A stretch of DNA of 64,000 nt from Hyphomicrobiales bacterium (GTDB lineage Bacteria > Pseudomonadota > Alphaproteobacteria > Rhizobiales > Beijerinckiaceae), in contig UBNE01000027.1 of the NCBI GenBank assembly GCA_900466745.1, positions 1-64,000 on the forward strand, in the 5' to 3' direction. Positions 56,050 to 63,524 of this stretch are shown here, piece by piece (the stretch's first letter is position 1; each line of letters opens with the position of its first letter). Under the pieces are notes generated by a model. It had not been told where the DNA came from. It ran no database searches and was given only the letters and a program-made list of their open reading frames with translations. The position numbers were made by a program, and so were the translations under genes.

Positions 56050-56583
56050 TTAGCCTTTGAAATGAGCGCGGGCCGAGTTGATAGCCTCGACCAGGGCGCG
56101 GAAAGAATTGGTGTTGGATTTGACGCCGGTAATCGTGGCGTCTTCGTTCATCGGGAAGGTGACTAAACTCACTTCTCGAAGCTCGATTTCGTGAAGGCGG
56201 CGAACGCCCGATTTGCGGTCGACTTCGTCCTTGATGGTACGGAAGCCGATCGACAGGCCGTCCAGCGCACCCGCTTTCATGAGCGCGTGGGCCTCGCGAC
56301 CGCGGGCCGTCTCCAGTAGAAGTTGGCCTTCAGCTTTCAGCCCCTTGGAGTCTTCGACCAGCGAAGTCCAGACGCCAACGGGCTCGCTAGTATCGTGCTG
56401 CCAGAGCAGCTTGACGCGGGCCGCCGGGTACTTCTGAAGCGACTTGGTGAAGCTACCCGGCATCACGACGTCTCCGCCGCGATCAGTGTTTCCGAAGGTC
56501 GAGGCGTAGCCTGTAAACGAACCATCGGCGGCGACTGATTTGACGTCGAGGTCAATCGTGTCGCCGTGATTGTATTTATTCAT
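56050..56583 (-). CDS. HK97-family prohead protease
   Basis: 177 aa from MNKYNHGDTIDLDVKSV. The core phrases GSFTGYASTFGNTDRGGDVVMPGSF, KLLWQHDTSEPVG (with catalytic His) and LDGLSIGF (catalytic Ser) are diagnostic of the U35 family. It cleaves the capsid scaffold domain during maturation. Overlaps the portal gene by 8 nt. Confidence 0.9.
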   Translation of the reverse strand: MNKYNHGDTIDLDVKSVAADGSFTGYASTFGNTDRGGDVVMPGSFTKSLQKYPAARVKLLWQHDTSEPVGVWTSLVEDSKGLKAEGQLLLETARGREAHALMKAGALDGLSIGFRTIKDEVDRKSGVRRLHEIELREVSLVTFPMNEDATITGVKSNTNSFRALVEAINSARAHFKG

Positions 56584-57769
56584 GCGTCGTTTGCTGTCCC
56601 GTTGAAGTATAGGGGTTGTCCAAAGTATCTCCGCCAGGCAAGGCTTCCATGTTTTCGAGCCTCCTAACATCGTTCGCAGTCATTACGCCCATAGACCGGA
56701 ATTTGGCGTAGGCTTCTGCCCGGGTCGCGGTGTCCGCACGAAGCAAATCGTCGACTGTGAAATCGAAACTATATTCGCTGCGCTCATCTTTGCTGAGAAG
56801 CGTGCGGCGATATGCGTCCGTCCAGGCTTTTAGCCAGGGCAGCAAGCATAGCTGCAAGAACTGCAATGCCTGCTGTTCGGTATTTGCAAAAGTGCCGTGG
56901 CTAAGCTCTTGGAGCATCGTGACGGGCACACGGGTAAGACGCGAAATTTCCGCAATAGCGAAATTTCGCTGCTCGAGTTGCTGGCTATCGACGGAGTTGA
57001 ACGCCGCACTGGTGTAGCTGGCGTCATTATCGACGATCGCCACCGAACCGACATTGTCGCCGCCATTGGTCGCATTCCACATTTCCAGAATGTGTTTTGC
57101 GGCAGCCGGCTTCAACGAGCCCTTGACTGACAGCAGTCCGCCCGGTCGACTGTTGTTGCGGAACAGCCGCGCCGAGGTTCGCTCCAGAAGGATCGCGAGC
57201 CCGATGGCGTCGCGTCCACTGCGGAGCAGGCCGACGCCACACTTGCCGTCTAGGCTCGGCGCTTGAATGTGGATGATACTGTCGGACTTGTAGCGTCGCT
57301 TGCCGACCGTGTAACGAGGCTCGCCGGAGTCAAGATACTCGACCGTAACCTTGTGTCGCGGGAGGTAAAGGATCTCGACGGGCCGGCCCGAAACCTTGTT
57401 CACGAACGCATAGCCATCGCCATGCAGCAGTGCGTCCGTCGTGACTAGTTCGCGAACCTTTCCGGCGGACTGCCAGTCATTAGCCTCCTTATGGGCCAGG
57501 AAGGCCGCTGGGGCGTCAGGGGCGGGTTCTTTGCCCTTCGACGTAGTCCGGTACAATTTGCACGGCAGCGTGCCTACCGCGCCGGTTATGAGCGATACAG
57601 CGGCATTCACAGGAGCGCAGGCCATAGCGCTGTCGGCGGTGACGGCAACACCCGACGCGGAGGGCGCGAGGCCGGCGACCAGGGCAGCCCAAGAGTCGCT
57701 GTCGGGATCGGTGAGTTCGGCTTTCGTTTCCGACACGGTGACGGATTTCTTAAACGGCCACCAGCCCAT
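56576..57769 (-). CDS. HK97-family phage portal protein
   Basis: 397 aa. The middle (ILYLPRHKVTVEYLDSGEPRYTVG, GCGVG-like CGVGLLRSGRDAIGLAI) and later RNNSRPGGLLSVKG and NFAIAEISRLTRVP segments match the HK97 gp3 family. The dodecameric portal forms the DNA entry channel and binds terminase. It shares its start base with the stop of the preceding HTH gene. The gene is complete. Confidence 0.9.
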   Translation of the reverse strand: MGWWPFKKSVTVSETKAELTDPDSDSWAALVAGLAPSASGVAVTADSAMACAPVNAAVSLITGAVGTLPCKLYRTTSKGKEPAPDAPAAFLAHKEANDWQSAGKVRELVTTDALLHGDGYAFVNKVSGRPVEILYLPRHKVTVEYLDSGEPRYTVGKRRYKSDSIIHIQAPSLDGKCGVGLLRSGRDAIGLAILLERTSARLFRNNSRPGGLLSVKGSLKPAAAKHILEMWNATNGGDNVGSVAIVDNDASYTSAAFNSVDSQQLEQRNFAIAEISRLTRVPVTMLQELSHGTFANTEQQALQFLQLCLLPWLKAWTDAYRRTLLSKDERSEYSFDFTVDDLLRADTATRAEAYAKFRSMGVMTANDVRRLENMEALPGGDTLDNPYTSTGQQTTHE

Positions 57770-58185
57770 TACGCCGCATCCCTCCAGCGCTGTTCCATCG
57801 TCTCGACAACGGCGTCCAGATCAGCTTGCAAGGTCGCCGGGCCGATGTCGGTGACGTCCTCGGGGCGCTTGCCGTAGGGGATGCGGAGGATCTGGGCTTT
57901 CGGTCCGTCGACGACGAGCCAGGTGCGGGCCGTGGGGTGAAGCTGCCCACCGGCATCGCGGAAGAACAGTTCGGCATGTTTCATGGCGAGCCGCGGTGCG
58001 AGGCCACAGGCATGCAGCGCGACGGCGATCGACAGAAGGATGACCGCGTTCTTTTCGAACTGGTGCGGTACGCCAGGCTGCCCCAGCCGGGTCGGCTCGA
58101 TGACGCGCCGATCTATCCAACTAGCGAGTTCTTGATATGTCATGCCGGCAGCCGCAGCCGCCTCGGCGGTCGGCAAAGGTTTCAT
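57769..58185 (-). CDS. HTH protein heading the capsid operon
   Basis: 138 aa from MKPLPTAEAAAAAGMTYQELASWIDRRVIEPTRLGQPGVPHQFEKNAVILLSIA, a MerR/excisionase-like helix-turn-helix, with a helical C-terminus. I do not recognise the exact family. The ATG is preceded by AAGGAA. It is the first gene after two tandem terminators and directly precedes the portal gene, so it may be a late regulator or a small packaging component. Confidence 0.6.
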   Translation of the reverse strand: MKPLPTAEAAAAAGMTYQELASWIDRRVIEPTRLGQPGVPHQFEKNAVILLSIAVALHACGLAPRLAMKHAELFFRDAGGQLHPTARTWLVVDGPKAQILRIPYGKRPEDVTDIGPATLQADLDAVVETMEQRWRDAA

Positions 58186-58218
58186 GGTTGTTTCCTTGGC
58201 AGTGTGGAAAGTAGGTTT

Positions 58219-58269
58219 AAATAAAAAGGCGAGCGCGCCGGTGGATAACACCAAGACACCGGCGCGCTC
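58219..58269 (-). terminator. Rho-independent terminator, promoter-proximal to the capsid operon
   Basis: GAGCGCGCCGGTG (58231-58243) and CACCGGCGCGCTC (58257-58269) are a perfect 13-bp inverted repeat. On the minus strand it is followed by GCCTTTTTATTT. It would stop transcripts coming from the replication genes, 34 nt before the HTH start. Confidence 0.8.
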
Positions 58270-58316
58270 GAGCCCCACGCCGCCGCTGAAATCCAAGTCA
58301 ACGGCAGCGCATCTCG

Positions 58317-58362
58317 AATAAAAAACCGCCACCCGGCGGATCGTGCGGAACTCCGGGCGGCG
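58317..58362 (-). terminator. Second minus-strand Rho-independent terminator
   Basis: CCGCCACCCGG (58325-58335) pairs with CCGGGCGGCGG (58352-58362) with one mismatch; on the minus strand it is followed by TTTTTTATT. It stands in tandem with the terminator at 58219-58269. Confidence 0.7.
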
Positions 58363-58525
58363 GTAGTAAGGCAGCGAGAACGGAGAAGAACTACTGCCTA
58401 TTATCTATTATCCACATTCACCCCGAGGGGGTGGGGGGAGGGGTGGCCTGAAATAATCTGAGAAGGAGTCGCTTCGTTCTTGCGACCCCTTCACTATACT
58501 CTCCACAACTCGGCGTTTTCGGAAC

Positions 58526-59218
58526 TCACGCTGAATGTTTTTTTAGGGAGTGGGAAAGATTATCGTTCGCTGCCTCGAAGTTGAACAATATCTCCTGCCT
58601 GTCCGGCTCACCCTCTTCCATGCGAGCGAGGATGTCCCGCGCGTCCGCCAACTGGTTCAACGCCAGCAGCAACGCACCCCGGCCAGCAGCGGGCGCAGTG
58701 TCCTTGCCGCGGCTGCCCAGCGCCTCGCCAATCCGCCGCATGTCTAGCCGGTCGAAGACGGCCATGCAGACGATGCCCCAGGCAGAGCCGAGCCGGCTGG
58801 CCGTACGATCCAGCAGGCGTATCGCCCGCGCCTTCACCTCCAAGGGCAGCAGCGCGTAGATGTTGCGGCTCTTGTCGATCGCGTGAATCGGCTGCCCGGG
58901 TGCGTTCGGCGGGTTGTCCTGCGCCGCCGCCAATGCCGACGACGACGCGAGCGGGTGCGCAATGTCCGCCAGCCGCTCGATCCACTTCACCGCCGCCCAC
59001 AGTCTGTCGCCGCACTCATCGTCACCGAACCTTCCGGCTCTGAATTCCTCGCGCAGTGGCCAACGGTCTTGCCCTGGCCTTGCAGGCGCAATCGAGCCGT
59101 CTACGGGAGGCGCGCCGGCTGCGAGCATGTCCTGCGTCACACGAAGACGCCACGGCGGATCGTCGTCGTTCGCAGGCAGCTTGCTGAAGGCGGTGATGAC
59201 GGGAAGGGTGATGGTCAC
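58526..59218 (-). CDS. Hypothetical protein of the replication module
   Basis: 230 aa from a GTG in a 4-nt overlap (GTGA) with the RepA-like gene. I do not recognise it. Residues about 55-110 are acidic and helical, 110-175 helical (LLPLEVKARAIRLLDRTASRLGSAWGIVCMAVFDRLDMRRIGEAL), with no catalytic motif that I can name. Coupling to the ATPase suggests a replication accessory role. Ends 164 nt before the second terminator. Confidence 0.5.
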   Translation of the reverse strand: MTITLPVITAFSKLPANDDDPPWRLRVTQDMLAAGAPPVDGSIAPARPGQDRWPLREEFRAGRFGDDECGDRLWAAVKWIERLADIAHPLASSSALAAAQDNPPNAPGQPIHAIDKSRNIYALLPLEVKARAIRLLDRTASRLGSAWGIVCMAVFDRLDMRRIGEALGSRGKDTAPAAGRGALLLALNQLADARDILARMEEGEPDRQEILFNFEAANDNLSHSLKKHSA

Positions 59219-60870
59219 TTGGTTGCTCCGTTCTCTGAGATGATGGCCGCTGTGCGGCTCTTGGTTAGGAAGGCGAGTGGGGTGAATTCGGAGTCGTCGA
59301 GATCGGACCTATCAGGGCCGGAAGGTTCATCTTCCGGTGAGTGGTGGTTGGCTTCGACCACCACCATCTCGGCCTCGGCTACGCCAATATCGGGGGTCTT
59401 TTCTTGATCAAGGTTTTGACCATGATCTTTCTCTTCCCCCGGCACACGAGACGGCACATCGGCACACTCTAAAGAGTGTGTGCCGTTTTGTGCCGCCTCG
59501 TTGTTGATGCCCACTTCACTAACGGCACACGGCACATCAACGGCACATGTGCCGCTTGTGCCGTCTTCTGCCACGACGAACCCACCGTCCTTGATGAGAA
59601 CGGTGCCTGCTCCAAGCAGGGCCTCGCGGGCACGCAGGAACCGGGTCTTCAGGGTGTGCGGTTTCTCGCCAGGATACGCGGCGTAGAATTCCTTGCGCCA
59701 CTCGTCGATGACGACACGTCCGCCCCATCGCCGTAGGTCACGCAGGACAGATAGAGCCTTTCCGGTGTGACCTGAGGACATCGCGGCCGCGAACGCCTCT
59801 GCGGCTTCCTTGGCATCATCGGGCACGATGACCGGGGCCGTTGTTGGGTTGCCGTCCTCGTCCTCGCCGACCGTCACCGACTCCATGCGGAAGGTCGTGA
59901 CAACACCGTCCTCGGCGTCGTTCGCGCCGTCACACTCAAGGACGTAGGAACCGCCGCCTTTCTTCTTGACCATGAAGCTGGCGTCAACCGCGCCGTCTAG
60001 GTCGATGGCGCCTTTGCCGCGCTCGCCGGACCACGCGGTGTGATGGATCACGGTGACATGCGCGCCGGTCTCTTTGAGCATCAGGTCGCAGTTGGCGACG
60101 AAGCGCCCCATGTCCTTACTGGCGTTCTGGTCCCCCGGCCCGAAGACGCGGGTCAACGTGTCGATGATGATCCATATGCACTTCTGCCCGCATTCACGTT
60201 CAGCGGTTTGGATGGCCACAATCAGGGCTCGCGTGTCGACGTTGGTCGACGTCATGTCGATGAAGCCGCCGAGCACCAGCAGCGGTATATTGCCGGTGCC
60301 GTGACGCTTTCGGAATGCTGCCATGCGCCGCTCGGTGAGTTTCTTGCGCTCGGCGGCGACGTAGACGACGAAGCCCTGCTTCACCTTCCGGCCGTGCCAG
60401 TCCATGCCCGCGGCAACATGGCAAGCCATGTCGGTCATGATGGCGGACTTGCCAGAGCCGGGGAGGCCAGAGTTCATCGTGAACTCGTTCTCTCCCAGAA
60501 CGCCCTTGATAAAGGTCTTCTTGATCTGCGTCGTGTCGATATCAGCGAACCACGTCAGGTCAAAGCGGCCGGTCTGAGCGGGGCGGTTGTCATTGGCCGG
60601 GCGCTTCATCCAGGCGTCGCGCATGGCGCGGAACTCGGCCTGTCGCCTGTCCCGTTCTGCCTCACGTTCGGCGCGCCATAGTTCGGATGCAGCCCAGTCC
60701 CGCCGTCGGGTGTACTCGAGATGGTGCGCATGCTCGGCAGGCGATGGCTCGGGGTCGCTAGGCTCGAGGTCGGGCAATTCCGCCAGCGGACCTATGAAAT
60801 GGTATAGGCCGGTGTCTTCGTAATCGTCATCGTCGATGTCGACGGCCGCTTCAGGCTGCGCTGCGGTCAA
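59215..60870 (-). CDS. RepA-like AAA-type helicase/replication ATPase
   Basis: About 551 aa from a TTG start (GGGGCTAAAGCC upstream); the frame continues to 60978, and an ATG at 60624 is too short to be preferred. Walker A GLPGSGKSA (residues about 135-143), a Walker-B-like CIWIIIDTLTRVFG and a following HVTVIHHT match the RepA/AAA_25 DnaB-like hexameric helicases. The C-terminal part from about residue 400 has a winged-helix-like stretch and a variable acidic tail. It likely starts replication of the element. Its coding sequence contains ten CGGCACA repeats at 59440-59563. Confidence 0.8.
   Translation of the reverse strand: MTAAQPEAAVDIDDDDYEDTGLYHFIGPLAELPDLEPSDPEPSPAEHAHHLEYTRRRDWAASELWRAEREAERDRRQAEFRAMRDAWMKRPANDNRPAQTGRFDLTWFADIDTTQIKKTFIKGVLGENEFTMNSGLPGSGKSAIMTDMACHVAAGMDWHGRKVKQGFVVYVAAERKKLTERRMAAFRKRHGTGNIPLLVLGGFIDMTSTNVDTRALIVAIQTAERECGQKCIWIIIDTLTRVFGPGDQNASKDMGRFVANCDLMLKETGAHVTVIHHTAWSGERGKGAIDLDGAVDASFMVKKKGGGSYVLECDGANDAEDGVVTTFRMESVTVGEDEDGNPTTAPVIVPDDAKEAAEAFAAAMSSGHTGKALSVLRDLRRWGGRVVIDEWRKEFYAAYPGEKPHTLKTRFLRAREALLGAGTVLIKDGGFVVAEDGTSGTCAVDVPCAVSEVGINNEAAQNGTHSLECADVPSRVPGEEKDHGQNLDQEKTPDIGVAEAEMVVVEANHHSPEDEPSGPDRSDLDDSEFTPLAFLTKSRTAAIISENGATK
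59440..59563. repeat. Iteron-like cluster: ten copies of CGGCACA in 124 bp
   Basis: CGGCAC(A) in plus orientation at 59440, 59452, 59460, 59523, 59530 and 59541, and its reverse complement (T)GTGCCG at 59480, 59490, 59549 and 59558. Distances are not multiples of three, so these are not peptide repeats. CACACTCT and AGAGTGTG make an 8-bp palindrome around AA near 59463-59480. Position inside the replication gene recalls lambda ori in gene O. Origin function is inference. Confidence 0.7.
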
Positions 60871-61123
60871 AGGCTTTAGCCCCCATATCGGAATAAGCAA
60901 TTGCCGCCATGCGCGTGAGTTCGCGGGCGGTCGGAAGGTCGAAGGTTGCGGCGCGCTTACCGTGAGCGTTGGGTGCAATCACCCGCTTTTCACCATTAGG
61001 CAGCTCTCGGTAGGCAATATTGTAGATCCTGATGCCGCCCGTTACCTCCAAATCAAATAACGCTAATGTTTGTGAGCCGTTAGCCGTTCGATAGCCGTCC
61101 GGCCTTATATCAAGTATACGCAT
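60851..61123 (-). CDS. Hypothetical phage protein
   Basis: 90 aa: MRILDIRPDGYRTANGSQTLALFDLEVTGGIRIYNIAYRELPNGEKRVIAPNAHGKRAATF. This beta-rich beginning resembles small phage proteins that carry SpoVG-like or ssDNA-binding folds, but the match is weak. It overlaps the RepA-like gene start by 20 nt, so it is co-transcribed. A TGTTACGTAACG palindrome lies 29 nt before its start. Confidence 0.5.
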   Translation of the reverse strand: MRILDIRPDGYRTANGSQTLALFDLEVTGGIRIYNIAYRELPNGEKRVIAPNAHGKRAATFDLPTARELTRMAAIAYSDMGAKAFDRSAA

Positions 61124-61151
61124 TAATGCTCCGTGCTAATTATAGACCTAT

Positions 61152-61700
61152 TGTTACGTAACGCGTTTCTTGGTCTTGAATTTCGAAAGAGTTGGATCGG
61201 CGTGATATTCCGAGACAAGGCGCAGCGTTCCCAGCCCACCCTTGGCTCGGTCACATACGTCCTTGCCGTGCTCGGCAACTATTCTGGCGACCACGGCATT
61301 GTGCTCGTCTCGAAGCTCCCGCATTCGCTGCTCTTGGCTTTCCCTCTCCCGCGCCCAGCCCTCCCATGCGCTGCGCAACCCGAGCGCGGTTGCCAGTTCG
61401 ATAGGTGCCGACGCCCACTCGTGACAGTTCCATCCGAGGAACGTCGGAAGCCCTTCAGCCTCATCGGGAACCGGCAACAATGTTGAAGCCCCGACCAAGT
61501 CGCGTTGTCTGACTTGGTCGGGTGATAGGGTGAGCGTCGCGGTTCGGCTTTCCGTTACATAACGGGGCGTTGTAGCCGCCTGCGCCTCCGCAAGTTTTTG
61601 CTTCTGCCGTTCGCGCCAGCGTGCCTGGCGCTCTGCGTTCGTGAGTCCCATCGCCATCCCCGTTACGTAACGAGCGCGAGATATAGGCCGTTACGTAACG
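61152..61700. repeat. Four dispersed copies of a CGTTACGTAACG palindrome
   Basis: Copies: TGTTACGTAACG 61152-61163, CGTTACATAACG 61553-61564, CGTTACGTAACG 61661-61672 and CGTTACGTAACG 61689-61700. The last two are exact and 28 bp apart, between the alpA-like and next genes. They are good candidates for operator sites of an element regulator. Confidence 0.6.
61154..61651 (-). CDS. Hypothetical protein with basic N-terminus
   Basis: 165 aa from MGLTNAERQARWRERQKQKLAEAQ; an ATG 6 nt upstream is possible. The N-terminal phrase NAERQARWRERQK is common in small mobile-element proteins. The middle has LTLSPDQVRQRDLVG; the end is a helical basic stretch. Function unknown. Two of the four CGTTACGTAACG-type palindromes lie within this gene, at 61553 and across its stop codon. 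Confidence 0.5.
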   Translation of the reverse strand: MGLTNAERQARWRERQKQKLAEAQAATTPRYVTESRTATLTLSPDQVRQRDLVGASTLLPVPDEAEGLPTFLGWNCHEWASAPIELATALGLRSAWEGWARERESQEQRMRELRDEHNAVVARIVAEHGKDVCDRAKGGLGTLRLVSEYHADPTLSKFKTKKRVT

Positions 61701-61709
61701 AATGCAACA

Positions 61710-61925
61710 TCATGCAGCCCTCCCGGCGCGAGCGGCGATGCGGTCGTTAACCCAGGCAGCAACCTCGGCACGCACGTAGGCCTGCCGGCGCTCCCCAAGC
61801 TGGACCGGCAGTGGGAAGTGGCCCTCCCGCGACATCAGCGTGAGTAGCTGCCGTGACAGGCTCGTCTCTGCGGCGGCCTCCTTCGGGCTCATGAGCACGG
61901 GCCGGTTATCGTTCGCTGCAATCAT
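61710..61925 (-). CDS. AlpA-like transcriptional regulator/excisionase
   Basis: 71 aa. SPKEAAAETSLSRQLLTLMSREGHFPLPVQLGERRQAYVRAEVAAWVNDRIAAR is the AlpA fold: a winged HTH of the MerR superfamily. AlpA-type proteins activate excision or the main operon in P4-like elements and Gram-negative phage-inducible islands. The start at MIAANDNRP follows GGGAG. A promoter with TTGACT and TATAAC boxes lies about 95 nt upstream. Confidence 0.82.
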   Translation of the reverse strand: MIAANDNRPVLMSPKEAAAETSLSRQLLTLMSREGHFPLPVQLGERRQAYVRAEVAAWVNDRIAARAGRAA

Positions 61926-62019
61926 TTTTGGCTCCCCTCGAAAAAAGTTCTTGACAGATGTTTGGCATCGGTGACATAGTATGAGCATGTCCCGCCTTCC
62001 GTAACTAAAGGCGGCACAC

Positions 62020-62049
62020 GTTATAGCGAAAAATCGGGTGCCAAGTCAA
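62020..62049 (-). promoter_or_regulatory. Promoter upstream of the alpA-like gene
   Basis: On the minus strand, TTGACT (62049-62044) and TATAAC (62025-62020) are spaced by 18 nt. A CGGCACA copy, the same motif as in the iteron cluster, lies at 62012-62018 next to the -10 box, and a 7-bp inverted repeat CCGCCTT/AAGGCGG (61992-62014) follows. The expected start is near 62010. Confidence 0.55.
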
Positions 62050-62062
62050 GCGGTATTTGCCG

Positions 62063-63262
62063 CTATTGGCTAGATTCGCAATATTGTTGCCAGTCCTCCA
62101 TCAATTTTCGACGTTTCTGCAGCGCATCTGAGCGCCGATATGCTCGCTCGGTCTCATTTCCGACCGCGTGCGCCAGCGCCGATTCGATGATCTCCCGCGG
62201 ATGGTCCGTCTCATCCCCCGCCCAATCTCTGAACGTTGAGCGCCAGCCGTGCAGGGTCGCAGCCTTATCCGGCGAAGCGAGGCGAAGTGCCTTCGTCATC
62301 GCCGTGTCCGATATCGGCGCGCCCTCCTTGCCGCCCTCGAAGACCAGCGCCGACGTTGATTGCTGGCGTCGCACCTCGACGATGGCAAGCGCTCGATCCG
62401 TCAGCGGAACCACATGCTGGACTCCCGCCTTCATCCGATCGCCTGGGATGGTCCAAGTCTTTGCGGTCGTGTCGATCTCGTCGAAACGCGCGCCCCTCAC
62501 CTCCCCGGCACGTCCGACCGTCATCACAAGGAACTCAACGGCCCGGGCCGCGGTGCCTGACGACTGCCGAAGCTTCGCCACGGTGGCGGCAGCTTGCACG
62601 TGGCTGAGCGCCGCATGATGATCTTTCTCCCGCTTCTTGCGCGCCGGCATCACCTTGTCCAGCAGACCGCGCCACAGGGCCGGGTTGCCCGCCTTACGCC
62701 ATTCGTGCGCGATGCCGTAGTCGATCACGGCTCGGATGCGCATGCGCAAGCGGTCGGCCGTTTCGGGCCGCTCATGCCAGTGCGGCAGCAGCGCTTCCTT
62801 GACGTCGCCAAGCGCAATGTCGGCAATAGGCATGTCGTGAAGCGGCGCAGCGTAATCGCGGAGCGTCATTTCCCACTGCGCCTTGTGCTTCGGATTGCGC
62901 CATCCCTCGGCCTTGCTTTCCAGCAGCGCCTCCATGCAATCGGCAAATGTCTTGGGCTTCGCAGCCGGCTTGGACACAGGTTTGGGACCGCGCGGGTCTT
63001 CGCCATTAGCCAGCCTGTCGCGGATGGCCTGCGCCTTCTGGCGCGCCAGCGACAGCGATACAGGCGCCGTTCCCGATCCATAGCCGCCCAAGCCGATCTC
63101 CACGCGCTTATCGCCGCGTCGGTAGACGAACACCCAGTTCTTGGACGGCGGGCGGTCGCCGCGAGGCTTCTGGACACGCAGCCAAAGGCCGCCACCATCT
63201 CCCAGCATGCCGGGCTTGACGTGGCTCTTGCATCGGCTCTCAGATAGTTTGTTGAGCGCCAT
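62063..63262 (-). CDS. Tyrosine-type site-specific integrase (P4-like)
   Basis: 399 aa. Residues 1-90 are an arm-binding domain of the DUF4102 type (LNKLSESRCKSHVKPGMLGDGGGLWLRV … ARQKAQAIRDRLANGEDP). The core has catalytic Arg251 (RAGEVRG), His338 and Arg341 (HGWRSTFRDW), His365 and Tyr375 (ERAYRR). It inserts the element at the 3' end of tRNA genes; here the target is selC. Its start lies 129 nt from attR, transcribed away from it, as in P4-type islands. It appears full length. Confidence 0.92.
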   Translation of the reverse strand: MALNKLSESRCKSHVKPGMLGDGGGLWLRVQKPRGDRPPSKNWVFVYRRGDKRVEIGLGGYGSGTAPVSLSLARQKAQAIRDRLANGEDPRGPKPVSKPAAKPKTFADCMEALLESKAEGWRNPKHKAQWEMTLRDYAAPLHDMPIADIALGDVKEALLPHWHERPETADRLRMRIRAVIDYGIAHEWRKAGNPALWRGLLDKVMPARKKREKDHHAALSHVQAAATVAKLRQSSGTAARAVEFLVMTVGRAGEVRGARFDEIDTTAKTWTIPGDRMKAGVQHVVPLTDRALAIVEVRRQQSTSALVFEGGKEGAPISDTAMTKALRLASPDKAATLHGWRSTFRDWAGDETDHPREIIESALAHAVGNETERAYRRSDALQKRRKLMEDWQQYCESSQ

Positions 63263-63390
63263 GTCCTACCTTCCGACGAACCATTGTCGTCATAACCGTC
63301 GTACTAACGACAATACGGCAAACTTGGCCAACGGAGCAATCTTCAATGCCAATATCGCCAAATTTGCCCGATTTCGGCCAGGTTGGCGGT

Positions 63391-63405
63391 CATTCTCTTC
63401 CGCCA
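63391..63405 (+). repeat. attR: 15-bp direct repeat of the selC 3' end
   Basis: CATTCTCTTCCGCCA, identical to 47082-47096. Beyond it the chromosome resumes; the joined, element-free sequence would put GTTTCGACGGCG right after the tRNA CCA. Confidence 0.9.
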
Positions 63406-63524
63406 GTTTCGACGGCGTCGCATTGAATGGCGAATCCAGTGCGGCCTCGTCGGTTCCCCGCTGCTCGCATCGGCCTCCTCCGAAGCCCGGCTTCCGGTTG
63501 CCCGGCCGATGCCGGAGAGGCCAG

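Larger units (their letters stand above)
58186..58525. other. 340-nt regulatory gap between replication and capsid modules
   Basis: No gene is seen. It contains two terminator hairpins on the minus strand (58219-58269 and 58317-58362), and the rest is AT-richer than the surroundings, with a CCCCGAGGGGGTGGGGGG stretch near 58422-58440. A promoter for the capsid operon should lie between the first terminator and 58185. Confidence 0.5.
47082..63405. mobile_element. 16.3-kb integrated phage satellite-like element at selC (capsid-forming, tail-incomplete)
   Basis: Bounded by 15-bp direct repeats. It encodes, from the right end on the minus strand: tyrosine integrase, AlpA-like regulator, two hypotheticals, a RepA-like ATPase, a hypothetical, terminators, an HTH protein, portal, prohead protease, major capsid, HNH nuclease, connector, head closure, small and large terminase, DUF3168, HK97 gp10-like, tail chaperone and tape measure. 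The left end has a divergent regulatory module. Gene content and size resemble capsid-forming phage-inducible islands. No tail tube, baseplate, fibre, holin or lysin gene is seen. Its base composition is visibly less GC-rich than the host's. Confidence 0.8.

Noticed and set aside
58422-58440. Run of C and G (CCCCGAGGGGGTGGGGGG) as a G-quadruplex or packaging site
   Set aside because: Only one short tract with uneven G runs; no second copy or known packaging motif to support it.
47082-63405. Gene transfer agent
   Set aside because: The tail chaperone and some structural genes resemble GTA genes, but an integrase, att repeats, an origin-like region and a small terminase are present, which GTAs lack.
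47082-63405. Complete siphophage prophage
   Set aside because: No tail tube, baseplate, fibre, holin or lysin gene is recognisable, and the 16 kb is too small.
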